DNA of 64,000 nucleotides from Clostridium punense (GCF_017874425.1 NZ_JAGGLL010000001.1:186001-250000); one strand, 5' to 3'; shown: positions 53,588 through 63,744, numbered from the stretch's first letter. Translations and numbers: made by a program. Notes: a model not told the origin generated them from the letters alone.

Positions 53588-55369
53588 TTAGCTGTTTTTT
53601 GCTATACCTATACCAAGTTCTTTAAGTTGTTTTTCTTCAACCACATTTGGTGCTTCACTCATTGGGCAGTATGCATTTTGGTTCTTAGGGAAAGCAATAA
53701 CATCTTTAATGTTATCTGTTCCAGCTAGGAACATTATCATTCTGTCTAAACCATAAGCTAATCCTCCATGTGGTGGTGGACCATATTTGAAGGCTTCTAA
53801 TAAGAATCCAAATCTCTCCCAAGCACTTTCTTGAGTAAATCCAAGTAAACTAAACATTTTTTCTTGAAGCTTAGTATCGTGGATTCTTATACTTCCTCCA
53901 CCTAATTCCTCACCATTTAGTACAATGTCATAAGCCTTTGCTCTAACTCTCTTAGGATCAGTATCTAGGTACTGTAAATCCTCATCCATTGGTGCTGTGA
54001 ATGGATGGTGAAGAGCAACATATCTTTGTTCTTCTTCATCGTACTCAAGAAGTGGGAATTCTGTTATCCATACAAAATTAAACTCTTTGTTGTTTTCTAA
54101 AATTCCTAACTCTTTTGCAAGCTCTAATCTTAATGCTCCTAAGGATTGTAATACTACGCTATCCATATCAGCCACAATTAAGATTAAATCTCCTGGTTTT
54201 GCTCCAGCAGCTTCAATTATTTTATTCATTCCTTCTTCATCAAAGAATTTAGAAATTGGAGATTTTATTTCCCCCTCTTTATAAGCTATCCAAGCAAGAC
54301 CTTTAGCTTTATAAGTTTTTACGAACTCTCCAAGCTTATCAAGCTTCTTTCTTCCCATATCCGCTGAGTTTTCAGCTACTATAGCTCTTACTGATCCGCC
54401 ATTTTCTATGGCATTTTTAAACACTGCAAACTCTGTGCCTCTAACTGCTTCAGTAATATTTTTTATCTCCATACCAAATCTTAAATCTGGTTTGTCACTA
54501 CCGTATTTATCCATAGCTTCTGCATAAGGCATTCTTCTTATTGGAAGATTAACCTCAACATCGCCCACTTCTTTAAAAACTCTTTTGATTAAGCCTTCAT
54601 TTAATGCTATAACATCATCAAGTTCTACAAAGCTCATCTCTAAGTCTATCTGTGTAAATTCTGGCTGTCTATTTGCTCTTAAATCCTCATCTCTAAAACA
54701 TTTTACAATTTGGAAATATCTATCAAAACCAGATACCATTAATAATTGCTTAAATATTTGAGGTGATTGTGGAAGAGCATAAAACATTCCAGGATAGTTT
54801 CTGCTTGGAACTAAATAATCTCTAGCTCCTTCTGGAGTACTCTTTGTAAGCATTGGAGTCTCCATTTCTAAGAAACCATTTTCATCTAGATAATCTCTAA
54901 CTACTTTAGCAGCCTTATGTCTTATCATAAGGATTTTTTGCATATCTGGTCTTCTAAGATCAAGATAGCGATACTTTAATCTTATATTTTCTGATGCATC
55001 TAAATCCTCTTTTATGTATATTGGAGGAGTTTCAGATTCAGAAAGTATTTTAATACTTTCTCCTTTAAGTTCAACCATTCCTGTAGGTAAATTAGCGTTT
55101 GGTGCTTCTCTTTTTATTATTTCACCAGTAACTGCAATACAGTATTCTGATTTAGCTAGGTCAGCTTTTTCAAAAGCCTCCTTATTTATTTCTTCTCCAA
55201 ATACCACTTGTAAAAGTCCAGTTCTATCTCTTAAATCGATAAAAACTAAACTTCCTAAATTCCTTTTTCTTTGAACCCAACCCATTACAGTAACCTTTTG
55301 TCCTACATGACTTTCTCTAAGTTCACCGCACATTTGGTTTCTTTTAAGTCCGTTTAGTGACTCACCCAT
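53588..55369 (-). CDS. aspS: Aspartyl-tRNA synthetase
   Basis: Class IIb synthetase of 593 residues. Domains in order: an N-terminal OB-fold anticodon-binding domain (about 18-110), the catalytic core with class II motif 2 (FRDEDLRANRQPEFTQID near 220), the bacterial GAD insertion (about 300-410), and motif 3 (GLAYGLDRMIM near 545). Whether it is discriminating or also serves Asn-tRNA cannot be decided here. Downstream of hisS by 243 bp; start after GGGAGG. Confidence 0.97.
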   Translation of the reverse strand: MGESLNGLKRNQMCGELRESHVGQKVTVMGWVQRKRNLGSLVFIDLRDRTGLLQVVFGEEINKEAFEKADLAKSEYCIAVTGEIIKREAPNANLPTGMVELKGESIKILSESETPPIYIKEDLDASENIRLKYRYLDLRRPDMQKILMIRHKAAKVVRDYLDENGFLEMETPMLTKSTPEGARDYLVPSRNYPGMFYALPQSPQIFKQLLMVSGFDRYFQIVKCFRDEDLRANRQPEFTQIDLEMSFVELDDVIALNEGLIKRVFKEVGDVEVNLPIRRMPYAEAMDKYGSDKPDLRFGMEIKNITEAVRGTEFAVFKNAIENGGSVRAIVAENSADMGRKKLDKLGEFVKTYKAKGLAWIAYKEGEIKSPISKFFDEEGMNKIIEAAGAKPGDLILIVADMDSVVLQSLGALRLELAKELGILENNKEFNFVWITEFPLLEYDEEEQRYVALHHPFTAPMDEDLQYLDTDPKRVRAKAYDIVLNGEELGGGSIRIHDTKLQEKMFSLLGFTQESAWERFGFLLEAFKYGPPPHGGLAYGLDRMIMFLAGTDNIKDVIAFPKNQNAYCPMSEAPNVVEEKQLKELGIGIAKNS

Positions 55370-55612
55370 TAATACTTCCTCCCTTTATGCTTCCTTAATT
55401 ACATTCTTCTTTTAAATTTCTCTGTGTAATTAATAAAACCTATTATATATTTAACTATTATTTATAGTATAAAATCAGTATTCTACAGGGTTCCATGATG
55501 AAATTTAAAATTATCCATGATAAATAAAATTCATCTTCATAAACCCTTAAGGAAACCAGAATAGGACTCCTCTATAAGTTAAGTTTCAACTCTGATTCCC
55601 TATAATTTAGAA

Positions 55613-56863
55613 CTAACTTTTGATTAGGTTTGCTATGGCTTCTAAATTATCCAAAGAAACCTCTATAGTTTCTCCATCACTCATTCTTTTCATCTTAGCT
55701 AATCTATTTTTCACTTCATCTTCTCCAAGAACCATAGTGTAACTTGCTGAAATTTTATTGGCAAACTTCATTTGAGCCTTTACACTTCTAGCCATGTGAT
55801 CACATTCACACTTAATCCCTTTATTTCTTAATCCGTGAATAACCTTTATAGCCTCAATCTTACCTTCAGCTCCCATGGAACCCACATATAAATCCATGTA
55901 AGTTTCTTCTGGTATATTTATTCCCTTTTCTTCTAAGGTTAGGAGTAATCTTTCCATTCCCATACCAAAACCTATAGCTGGCATTGATGGACCACCTATT
56001 TCTTCGATTAGGTTGTCATATCTTCCGCCACCACAAAGAGTAAAACCATTATCCATGATTTCAAATATGGTCTTACTGTAATAATCTAGACCTCTAACTA
56101 CTTGAGGATTTACTACATAATCTATTCCCATAGCTGTTAAGTAAGTTTTTAGGCTTTCAAAGTGTTCACTACATTCTTCGCATATATAATCTAAAATTAT
56201 TGGTGCTCCTTTAACCACTTCTTTGCAGCTATCAACCTTACAGTCTAACACTCTTAAAGGGTTTTTATCTAATCTTGTTAAACAAGTTGAGCATAAGTGC
56301 TCTTTTTTACTACCTAAAAACTCAATTAATGCTTCATTATATTTTTTCCTGCAGGTTGGGCATCCAATGCTATTAATATTAAGCTCTATACCTTCTACAC
56401 CCATTCTGTTATAAACATCCATTACAATGCTTATAACCTCAGCATCAACTGAAGGCTCCTTTGAACCAAAAACCTCCACTCCGAACTGGTGATGTTGCCT
56501 TAATCTACCCTTTTGCATTTTTTCATATCTAAAAGCAGGAGTAAAGTAGTACATCTTAGTTGGTTGAGCTTCACTATAAAGTGTATTTTCTACAAAGGCT
56601 CTAACTGCTGGTGCTGTTCCTTCAGGTTTTAAAGTGATGCTTCTGCCACCCTTATCTTCAAAGGTATACATTTCTTTTTGAACCACGTCTGTAGTTTCCC
56701 CTACACCTCTTTTAAATAAGTCTGTATGTTCAAACATAGGAGTCCTTATTTCTCTACAACCATAAGCAGCCGCAATTTCTCTCATAACTTTCTCAATAAA
56801 ATGCCACTTGTACACACTTCCTGGTAAAATATCTTTTGTACCTTTAGGCGCTTTAAATTCCAT
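55613..56863 (-). CDS. hisS: Histidyl-tRNA synthetase
   Basis: Class II synthetase of 416 residues that charges tRNA-His. It starts with KGTKDILPG. Motif 2 [23 protein letters not shown] is near 110-132, and the histidine-specific [13 protein letters not shown] is near 255-267. An extra pair of CxxC-like motifs (CPTCRKK and CSTC near 168-195) marks the insertion domain. The hisS-aspS order is common in Firmicutes. No T-box leader; a family 1 repeat ends 23 bases upstream of the start. AAGGAGG precedes the ATG. Confidence 0.96.
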   Translation of the reverse strand: MEFKAPKGTKDILPGSVYKWHFIEKVMREIAAAYGCREIRTPMFEHTDLFKRGVGETTDVVQKEMYTFEDKGGRSITLKPEGTAPAVRAFVENTLYSEAQPTKMYYFTPAFRYEKMQKGRLRQHHQFGVEVFGSKEPSVDAEVISIVMDVYNRMGVEGIELNINSIGCPTCRKKYNEALIEFLGSKKEHLCSTCLTRLDKNPLRVLDCKVDSCKEVVKGAPIILDYICEECSEHFESLKTYLTAMGIDYVVNPQVVRGLDYYSKTIFEIMDNGFTLCGGGRYDNLIEEIGGPSMPAIGFGMGMERLLLTLEEKGINIPEETYMDLYVGSMGAEGKIEAIKVIHGLRNKGIKCECDHMARSVKAQMKFANKISASYTMVLGEDEVKNRLAKMKRMSDGETIEVSLDNLEAIANLIKS

Positions 56864-56885
56864 AAAAATTCCTCCTTGTTATTTT

Positions 56886-57065
56886 GAGGCATTTTCAAAA
56901 AATAAGTAAGTCAATCTGTTCATCTATTTTGTGCTATACTGCGTCAACAGAACCCTTTGATAGCTCCACTATCTGCGGAACCTGTTTCCTTGTCGGCACA
57001 AGCTTGCTTGTGAACGCAAAATAGCTTTCACATCTTTGACTTGTTATTTATTTTCAGATGCCTTA
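56886..57065 (-). repeat. Family 1 repeat, full-length copy F
   Basis: 180 bp, almost the exact reverse complement of copy A at 4800-4980: the interiors GTCAACAGAACCCTTTGATA and ACCTGTTTCCTTGTCGGCAC are the same in both. It fills the gap between hemZ and hisS. The next 20 bases (57066-57085) hold a further partial copy of its terminus. Confidence 0.88.
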
Positions 57066-57073
57066 AGTCATCT

Positions 57074-58531
57074 TCAAATGCCTAGCATATCTAATAGTGC
57101 AATTTTTTTCTCTATCATTTCATCAATTCTATTTACATATTCCCTAACATCTTTGACATTTCCAAATCTTTCAATTCGGTTTTCTTCTAAAAATACAACC
57201 TTTGACACCGCATCTGCACCTAAGGCAACAATAGTTTGTTTTTCTTCAATCATTTGTATATTGTAGATACCCTCTTTTCCCCTTTGAGAATAACCTACAT
57301 TCTCCATGCTACCTACCATGTTCTTTTGTCTATACATATAGTAAGGAACCATTTCTAAGGTTGTAGCTAAACTAACAGTAGCTTTATACATTTCATTAAG
57401 TTCTTGTTGGTCTGGCACCTCATATTTAGTGTTATTAATCATATTCTCATAAAGCTTAGATGCTCTTTTAATAGACATACCGTGAACCGTTAAGCTATCA
57501 GGCTTCAGCTTTAAAAGTTCTTCACAGGTATTATTAACCTCTTCTAACTTTTCACCTGGAAGACCGATAATAACATCCATATTTATATTTTGGAAGCCTA
57601 ACTCCCTTGCCATATTAAACGTATCTATGGCATCCTGAGAGCTGTGATTTCTTCCAATTAACTTTAAAGTTTTATCATTCATGGTTTGAGGATTTATGCT
57701 AATCCTATCAACCTTATATTTTTTCATACTTTGAAGCTTTTCGTAGGTTATACTATCAGGACGACCGCACTCTACTGTAAACTCCTTTATATTTTGATTA
57801 TGTACAAAGTAGTTATAAATATCCTTCAATATATGTTCAAATTCCTCATTATTTACAGAGGTAGGTGTTCCCCCTCCAAAGTATACAGATTCTATTGTAA
57901 GGTTACGCTCTTTTATATAGTTGCTTAAAGCTTTTATTTCCTTTGTTAGAGCTTGTAAATACGGGGCAACTAAACTCTTACAACTCCCTATAGGGTTTGA
58001 GGTAAAGGAACAGTACACACAACGAGTTGGACAAAAAGGCATTCCTATATAAACACTTATGACTTTTTCATCCTTATTTACTATGTGTCTTTCATATTTT
58101 GCTACTTCTATGCAAAGCCTTGCTTTTTCCTCTGAAGTTTCATGAATCTCCTTAAAAGCTTTAACAATTTCCTCTTCACTAATTCCCTTTTCCAAAAGCT
58201 CTAAGGCTTTCTTAGAAGGTCTAATTCCAACTAAAGTCCCCCAAGGAAGTACTTTCCCCGTATCTTTTGTTAGAAAATTAAATACTGCTTTTCTAACCTC
58301 TTCCTTTAGTTTATGATTTTTGTTAATATGAAACTCTTCATTCTTACTCATAGTTACAAGAATAACTTTTTCTTCATTAACTTCTATAGAAAGATTATAC
58401 TCCTCTTCACAGCCCTGTTCTAAAAATCTTATATCAGCAAATCCGTAAAAAAGATTAATCATTTGAAATACATCATATCTAAAATCTAAATTGTTTAATT
58501 TTACTTTATATTCTTTGTTAGTGTTATACAC
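57074..58531 (-). CDS. hemZ: HemZ, oxygen-independent coproporphyrinogen dehydrogenase-like radical SAM enzyme
   Basis: Radical SAM protein of 485 residues in the HemN/HemZ family. The cluster motif CxxxCxxC is seen as PFCPTRCVYCSF near 175, followed by YFGGGTPTS near 217-225. An N-terminal domain of about 160 residues is the mark of HemZ. The family acts in anaerobic coproporphyrinogen III oxidation in haem synthesis, but some members have other roles. Start GTG with AAGGA. The last codons and stop (CTAGGCATTTGA) look like the terminus of a family 1 repeat. Confidence 0.88.
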   Translation of the reverse strand: MYNTNKEYKVKLNNLDFRYDVFQMINLFYGFADIRFLEQGCEEEYNLSIEVNEEKVILVTMSKNEEFHINKNHKLKEEVRKAVFNFLTKDTGKVLPWGTLVGIRPSKKALELLEKGISEEEIVKAFKEIHETSEEKARLCIEVAKYERHIVNKDEKVISVYIGMPFCPTRCVYCSFTSNPIGSCKSLVAPYLQALTKEIKALSNYIKERNLTIESVYFGGGTPTSVNNEEFEHILKDIYNYFVHNQNIKEFTVECGRPDSITYEKLQSMKKYKVDRISINPQTMNDKTLKLIGRNHSSQDAIDTFNMARELGFQNINMDVIIGLPGEKLEEVNNTCEELLKLKPDSLTVHGMSIKRASKLYENMINNTKYEVPDQQELNEMYKATVSLATTLEMVPYYMYRQKNMVGSMENVGYSQRGKEGIYNIQMIEEKQTIVALGADAVSKVVFLEENRIERFGNVKDVREYVNRIDEMIEKKIALLDMLGI

Positions 58532-58552
58532 TTTATATCAAGTCCTTTATGT

Positions 58553-59155
58553 TTATAAAAATGGATTGTATAGCTCTTCATCTCCAATAGTTGTACTTGG
58601 CCCATGTCCTGGATACACTATAGTTTCCTTAGGAAGAACTACTAATCTTTCTTTAATATTTCTTATAAGAGCTTCTCCATCTCCACCTGCTAAGTCACTT
58701 CTGCCAATGGAGCCCTTAAACAAAGTATCTCCAGAGAAAAGCATATTCTCAATTAAAAAGCATACGCCTCCTGGGGTATGACCTGGAGTATGAATTACTT
58801 TCATAGTATGTTTTCCAAAATTTAAAGAATCACCATTATTTAGAATTATATGTGCTCCACCTTCAATAAAAGGTCCATAATACTGAACATCTTTTAATAT
58901 CATTTCATTATCTTCTTTTCCTATGGCAACTTCTGCTTTAGTTATTGCTTGAAGTCCATCAACCCCAGTAGTATGATCAAAATGTCCATGAGTAAGAGCA
59001 ATATATTTAACCTTTGCCCCTAAAGATTGTAATACCTTTTCTATATCATCTACATCTCCACCTGGATCTAAAACTACTGCTTCCTTAGATTCTTCATCCA
59101 TAACTATATAGCAATTAGCTCCATAGATTCCTGCCATCATTTTTTTTACTATCAT
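58553..59155 (-). CDS. Metallo-beta-lactamase-fold hydrolase (glyoxalase II-like, YqgX type)
   Basis: 200-residue cytosolic MBL-fold hydrolase. The zinc motif THGHFDHTTG is near 55-64, a second-shell HTPGHTPGG near 122-130, an SGDTLF segment near 140 and the final VYPGHG near 180. The family includes glyoxalase II-like thioester hydrolases; the substrate is not known. It lies between dtd and hemZ in a tight cluster, 11 bases after dtd. Start after GAGGTG. Confidence 0.9.
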   Translation of the reverse strand: MIVKKMMAGIYGANCYIVMDEESKEAVVLDPGGDVDDIEKVLQSLGAKVKYIALTHGHFDHTTGVDGLQAITKAEVAIGKEDNEMILKDVQYYGPFIEGGAHIILNNGDSLNFGKHTMKVIHTPGHTPGGVCFLIENMLFSGDTLFKGSIGRSDLAGGDGEALIRNIKERLVVLPKETIVYPGHGPSTTIGDEELYNPFL

Positions 59156-59166
59156 CTACTTCACCT

Positions 59167-59616
59167 CTAAAAATCCTTTTTACTTTCTAAAAGTAGAGTT
59201 ACTGGTCCATCATTTTGGATGTAAACTTGCATATCTGCTCCAAACTCTCCTGTTTCAACCTTTTTAACTTCCTTTTTAAAAGCTTCTACTAACTCATTAT
59301 ACAGTTGCTCTGCAGCTTCTCCACCTTGAGCTTTCATAAAGTCAGGTCTCTTTCCCTTACGGCAATCTCCATAAAGAGTGAACTGTGAAATTATCAAAAG
59401 TTCTCCATTTACATCTTCAAGAGAATGAGTCATCTTTCCTGTTTCATCTTCAAAAATTCTCATTCCTACAATTTTCCTAACAATATACTCTAGGTCTTCC
59501 TTTGTGTCTTCCTTACTTATACCCACTAAAACATTTAATCCTACACCAATTTCTCCAATAACTTTATTATCAACTTCCACTCTAGAAGCTTTGACTCTTT
59601 GTACTACTGCTCTCAT
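59167..59616 (-). CDS. dtd: D-aminoacyl-tRNA deacylase
   Basis: Removes D-amino acids (and glycine from tRNA-Ala) from mischarged tRNAs. 149 residues, full length. The two hallmark motifs are LISQFTLYGD near 75-84 and NDGPVTLLLE near 136-145. It follows rel as in B. subtilis and many Firmicutes. The start follows AAAGGAG. Confidence 0.96.
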   Translation of the reverse strand: MRAVVQRVKASRVEVDNKVIGEIGVGLNVLVGISKEDTKEDLEYIVRKIVGMRIFEDETGKMTHSLEDVNGELLIISQFTLYGDCRKGKRPDFMKAQGGEAAEQLYNELVEAFKKEVKKVETGEFGADMQVYIQNDGPVTLLLESKKDF

Positions 59617-59772
59617 AATACTATCTCCTTTAGTTTAAGCTTTATTTGTATTTTTATAGAATTAATTTAGTAATATATAGAACTAATCCCAGCTTTATTT
59701 TATAGTACTCATTCTTATCTTTATTTTGTACTTCCTATTTATTACCTATTACTTCCTACTTAAAATCATATA

Positions 59773-61980
59773 TTAATGCTTAATTCTATAGACGTCTCTT
59801 ACACCTTTTAGTTTTCTTATCTTACTTTGAACCTGTTTTAAATGGTCTACATTAGTTATTTTTATTTTTATATTTACTAAAGCTTCCCCACTTTTTAAGG
59901 TTTTCCCATTTATTGATAAGATATTTGTTTTTGTTAGTCCAAGGACTTCAATTATATCTGTAAGAAGACCTAATCTGTCTTCTCCTCTTATTTGTATATC
60001 TGTTATATAGTTTTCTCCTGTTTCAAGTCCCCAAGAAACTTCTATAATCTTGTCTGGTTCTGTTTCTTGAAGAGATAGTAGGTTTTTACAATCACTTCTA
60101 TGAACGGATACCCCTTTTCCCTTTGTTATATATCCTATAATATCGTCCCCTGGAACTGGACTACAGCACTTTGCAAACCTAGCATGAACATTTGAGGTTC
60201 CTTTAACTTGTAGTCCTGAGTAACTATTATTGTAGCTAATTGCTTTTTTTCCCTGTTCCTTAATATTTTGTTCCTTATTAAACTGATCAATGACAGAAGT
60301 ATTACTTTCTACTTCTTTCTCCTTAGCTTCATAGGCCTCTCTTAACTTAGTTATTAAGTTATAGGGATTTATCTCCCCTACTCCAACATTTGCATACAAA
60401 TCTTCAAGATTTTTTAAATTGTATCGTCTAAGAATCTTTTCAAGGGTTGCAGATTTTGAAATTACACTAAAGGAGTACCCTTGTTTTTTTGTCTCCTTTT
60501 CAATAACTTCTTTTCCTTTTTCTATACTCTCTTCCCTATTAGCCTTTTTAAACCAAGCCTTAATCTTACTCTTAGCCTGATTGCTCTTTGCAATATTAAG
60601 CCAATCTATACTTGGTCCTTTAGTACTTGGTGAAGTAAGCACTTCTACAATTTCCCCAGTTTTTAAGCGATACTCTAGGGTAACAATTTTACCATTGACC
60701 TTAGCACCTGTACATCTATGCCCTACATCAGTATGGATTGTATAAGCAAAGTCTATAGGAGTTGAATCACTAGGTAGATTAATTACATCTCCCTTTGGAG
60801 TAAATACGAAGACTTCATCAGAAAATAAATCTATTTTAAATCCTTCCATAAACTCTTCAGCATCAGAAGTTTCCCCTTGCCATTCTAGCATTTCTCTAAG
60901 CCAAGAAAGTTTTGAATCCAAAGAATTATCTCCTTCTGCTCCATTGGCTCCATTAGCTTCTTTGTATTTCCAATGGGCAGCAATACCATATTCTGCTGTT
61001 CTATGCATATCATAGGTTCTAATTTGTATTTCAAAAGGCTTACCAAAAGGACCAATAACAGTTGAATGAAGGGACTGATACATATTGGGTTTTGGCATTG
61101 CAATGTAATCTTTGAATCTTCCTGGAATTGGTTTATACATTGTATGAACTATTCCAAGAGCTGCATAGCAGCTTCCAATATCCTCTACTAAAATTCTTAT
61201 AGCAGTTAAGTCAAAAATTTGGTCAATATTCTTATTTTTGCTTTCCATCTTTCTATAGATACTATAAAAATGCTTTGGTCTGCCTTCTATGTCTGCCTTT
61301 ATACTGACCATAGCTAGATGCAGTTTTAATTGAGAAATAATATGATTGATTTGCTCTTCTCTCTCTGCACGTTTATCTGAAATAAGCTTTACAAGTTCAT
61401 AGTATTTTGTTGGTTGTAAATATCTAAGAGCTAAATCCTCTAATTCCCATTTAATCTTAGAAATTCCCAGCCTATGTGCAAGAGGAGCAAAAATATCTAA
61501 TACCTCTTTAGCTTTTTCCTTTTGTTTGTTTTCTGGCATATACTTTAAGGTTCTCATGTTATGTAATCTATCAGCTAATTTTATAAGTATTACTCTAATG
61601 TCCCTAGCCATAGCAAGAAGCATCTTTCTTACATTGTCAGCTTGTTGCTCTTCTTTAGATTTATATTTAATCTTCCCAAGCTTTGAAACACCTTCTACTA
61701 GGTTTGCAATTTCTACGCTGAAAATTTCGCAAACCTGCTCATAAGTGTATTCTGTATCTTCTATAACATCATGTAAAAGACCCGCTGCAATGGTTGAGGT
61801 GTCAAGTCCAAGTTCTGCTAATATACAAGCTACTTCTAAAGGATGAATTATGTACGGTTCTCCCGATTCCCTTTTTTGATCTTTATGGGCATTAAGAGAA
61901 AAGGTATATGCTTTATGTATAAAATCTATATCCACATTGTGACAATTATTGTTTATTTTCTCAATTAGCTTCTCAATCAT
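59773..61980 (-). CDS. rel: Bifunctional (p)ppGpp synthetase/hydrolase
   Basis: Stringent-response enzyme of 735 residues. Domains: HD hydrolase (about 25-170, with LLHDVIEDTEYT), synthetase (about 220-345, with YQSLHSTVIGPFG), TGS (about 395-455), helical and zinc-finger region (HARFAKCCSPVPGD near 625) and C-terminal ACT (about 660-735). Both catalytic domains look intact. ATG 61980 is eight bases from GGAGTG and preferred to the GTG at 61989 inside that site. A hairpin sits immediately upstream. The symbol relA is also used. Confidence 0.95.
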   Translation of the reverse strand: MIEKLIEKINNNCHNVDIDFIHKAYTFSLNAHKDQKRESGEPYIIHPLEVACILAELGLDTSTIAAGLLHDVIEDTEYTYEQVCEIFSVEIANLVEGVSKLGKIKYKSKEEQQADNVRKMLLAMARDIRVILIKLADRLHNMRTLKYMPENKQKEKAKEVLDIFAPLAHRLGISKIKWELEDLALRYLQPTKYYELVKLISDKRAEREEQINHIISQLKLHLAMVSIKADIEGRPKHFYSIYRKMESKNKNIDQIFDLTAIRILVEDIGSCYAALGIVHTMYKPIPGRFKDYIAMPKPNMYQSLHSTVIGPFGKPFEIQIRTYDMHRTAEYGIAAHWKYKEANGANGAEGDNSLDSKLSWLREMLEWQGETSDAEEFMEGFKIDLFSDEVFVFTPKGDVINLPSDSTPIDFAYTIHTDVGHRCTGAKVNGKIVTLEYRLKTGEIVEVLTSPSTKGPSIDWLNIAKSNQAKSKIKAWFKKANREESIEKGKEVIEKETKKQGYSFSVISKSATLEKILRRYNLKNLEDLYANVGVGEINPYNLITKLREAYEAKEKEVESNTSVIDQFNKEQNIKEQGKKAISYNNSYSGLQVKGTSNVHARFAKCCSPVPGDDIIGYITKGKGVSVHRSDCKNLLSLQETEPDKIIEVSWGLETGENYITDIQIRGEDRLGLLTDIIEVLGLTKTNILSINGKTLKSGEALVNIKIKITNVDHLKQVQSKIRKLKGVRDVYRIKH

Positions 61981-62002
61981 TGGATTCACTCCTAAAACTA
62001 AA

Positions 62003-62022
62003 GGCTGGTTACATAACCAGCC
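62003..62022 (-). terminator. Hairpin between apt and rel
   Basis: GGCTGGTT and AACCAGCC form a perfect stem with a four-base loop. On the minus strand it is followed by TTTAGTTTT, which leads straight into the rel AGGAGTG site, so rel expression by read-through from apt may be attenuated. Confidence 0.7.
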
Positions 62023-62097
62023 AATTATTTTTACTATATAATATTATATAACACAACCTAAATTAATGCAATTTCTAGTTAGGATATTTGTCAAATT

Positions 62098-62616
62098 TTA
62101 TAAATCATATTGTACCACTGACATAATGTCGTGGTTACCTAATTTACTTCTTCCATTTAACTCTGTAAGCTCAATTACAAAGTTAATTGACACTAATTCT
62201 CCACCAACTTCTTCAATAAGTTTTGCAACAGCTCCTACAGTTCCCCCAGTAGCTAACAAATCATCTACAATAGCAACTCTTTGACCTGGTTTTATAGCAT
62301 CCTTGTGTATTTCTAAAACGTCACTTCCATACTCTAAATCATACTCCACCTTCATTGTATCATATGGAAGCTTACCTGGTTTTCTAACTGGTACAAAGCC
62401 TGCTCCAAGTGCATAAGCAACTGGTACTCCAAATAGGAAACCTCTAGCCTCTGGTCCTACAACGATATCTATATTTTTATCTTTTAAATAATCTGCAATA
62501 GTGTCTATTGTTGCTTTTAAAGCTTCTCCATCTTGTAAAAGTGTAGTTACATCTTTAAAACTTATACCTTCTTTTGGAAATCCATCTATAACTCTAATTT
62601 TTTCTTTAAAATTCAC
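62098..62616 (-). CDS. apt: Adenine phosphoribosyltransferase
   Basis: Converts adenine and PRPP to AMP in purine salvage. 172 residues from GTG 62616, the normal length, with AGGGGG seven bases before; a longer frame to 62649 lacks a site and is not conserved in the family. It begins [21 protein letters not shown]. The PRPP-binding motif [13 protein letters not shown] is near 115-127. The RecJ-like, apt and rel order is known from clostridia. Confidence 0.95.
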   Translation of the reverse strand: MNFKEKIRVIDGFPKEGISFKDVTTLLQDGEALKATIDTIADYLKDKNIDIVVGPEARGFLFGVPVAYALGAGFVPVRKPGKLPYDTMKVEYDLEYGSDVLEIHKDAIKPGQRVAIVDDLLATGGTVGAVAKLIEEVGGELVSINFVIELTELNGRSKLGNHDIMSVVQYDL

Positions 62617-62762
62617 TTCTATTCCCCCTAATGCAATTTTTACGAACATTATATACTTTTCAAAGTTTATTGTACTTTACTATTATATATTACCTTTATG
62701 TATTTATGCAATAATTCACTAGTTTTATCTTTAGTTATCTATTAGTTTAATATATGAAACTT

Positions 62763-63608
62763 TTATTGCTCTGCTCTTCTTTTTATTTCACTATATAAGT
62801 ATTTAGAAATTTGTGCAGCTCTATAACTATCACTGGTGGTTAAAAGCTCCACTATAATTCTTGAGTTGTTTATTCTCTCCTTGGGAATCATTTCAGGAAA
62901 AACATTAGCTATGGTCTCAAGGTTAAAAAACTCCTCTTTATAATGGGTATTATGTTCTTCTAGCAAGGCTTTTATTCCATAATTATTGGTATGTCTTAAT
63001 TGTTTTAGACCTTCTTCAACAAAGAATAGATTTTCCCCACTGATAGGAAGTTTTTTTGTCACTGTCCCAATCATAACTAAATCTAAATACTTTTGTATGC
63101 AAGTCATTTTATAATAAGAAGAAATAGTTTCTGCTAGCTTATAGGCAACCCCAACAGAACCTAAATCCTTAAAAGGATATATGCATCTTGAACTGTTAGG
63201 ATTTATTACTATTTCCTCTAAGCTATTAAAATCACATTTGTGATAATCTGTAACTATAACATCTATATTATTTTTCCTGCAAAACTCAATATCTTCAAGA
63301 GAGCTTGTCCCGCAACCTACAGTAATTATCAAACTTGCTCCAAGGTACTTTATATAGCTACTTATATCATTTTTACATAGATTTCTTCCATCTCTCACTT
63401 CGCTTGGAATAAAGTACTCTACGTCAGCATTTAAATACTTTAAAACTAACATCAATAGTGAAACAGCAGTTACTCCATCGAAATCATAATAGCCATAGAT
63501 AACTATCTTTTCTCTTTCATTTATTGCTTTAACTATTCTATTCAATGCATTTTTCATGTTTCTTAAAAGTAGCGGATTGTACTGATTAACCTTGAAAAAT
63601 TCTTCCAT
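62763..63608 (-). CDS. RecJ-like DHH family protein with degenerate active site
   Basis: 281 residues from ATG 63608 (GGAGGAG upstream). It corresponds to the N-terminal DHH core of RecJ 5'-3' single-strand exonuclease and lacks the DHHA1 and OB domains. Motif I is YYDFDG (Asp42, Asp44 kept, the first Asp is Tyr40). Motif II is ITVGCG, with Gly98 where the metal-binding Asp belongs. Motif III is TDYHKC, Tyr122 replacing the first His of DHH. Motif IV reads GTVTKKLP where RecJ has ADVVP, so another Asp is lost. Nuclease activity is unlikely. It occupies the recJ position between secF and apt. Confidence 0.82.
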   Translation of the reverse strand: MEEFFKVNQYNPLLLRNMKNALNRIVKAINEREKIVIYGYYDFDGVTAVSLLMLVLKYLNADVEYFIPSEVRDGRNLCKNDISSYIKYLGASLIITVGCGTSSLEDIEFCRKNNIDVIVTDYHKCDFNSLEEIVINPNSSRCIYPFKDLGSVGVAYKLAETISSYYKMTCIQKYLDLVMIGTVTKKLPISGENLFFVEEGLKQLRHTNNYGIKALLEEHNTHYKEEFFNLETIANVFPEMIPKERINNSRIIVELLTTSDSYRAAQISKYLYSEIKRRAEQ

Positions 63609-63680
63609 GTGCTCTCCTCCAAATAAATAGAAAACACATATATTATAATTTAAAAACTGCTTTATTACAAACATTTTTCG

Positions 63681-63728
63681 AAAAAACACGCCAGAAATCT
63701 ACAAAAATTGATTTCTGGCGTGTTTTTT
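63681..63728 (-). terminator. Terminator of the secDF transcript
   Basis: A 19-bp perfect stem (63681-63699 with 63710-63728) containing CACGCCAGAAATC, with A/T runs at both ends, so it may act in both directions. Between it and secF are three tandem 14-base repeats. Confidence 0.92.
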
Positions 63729-63744
63729 ATGTTTTTATACATAA

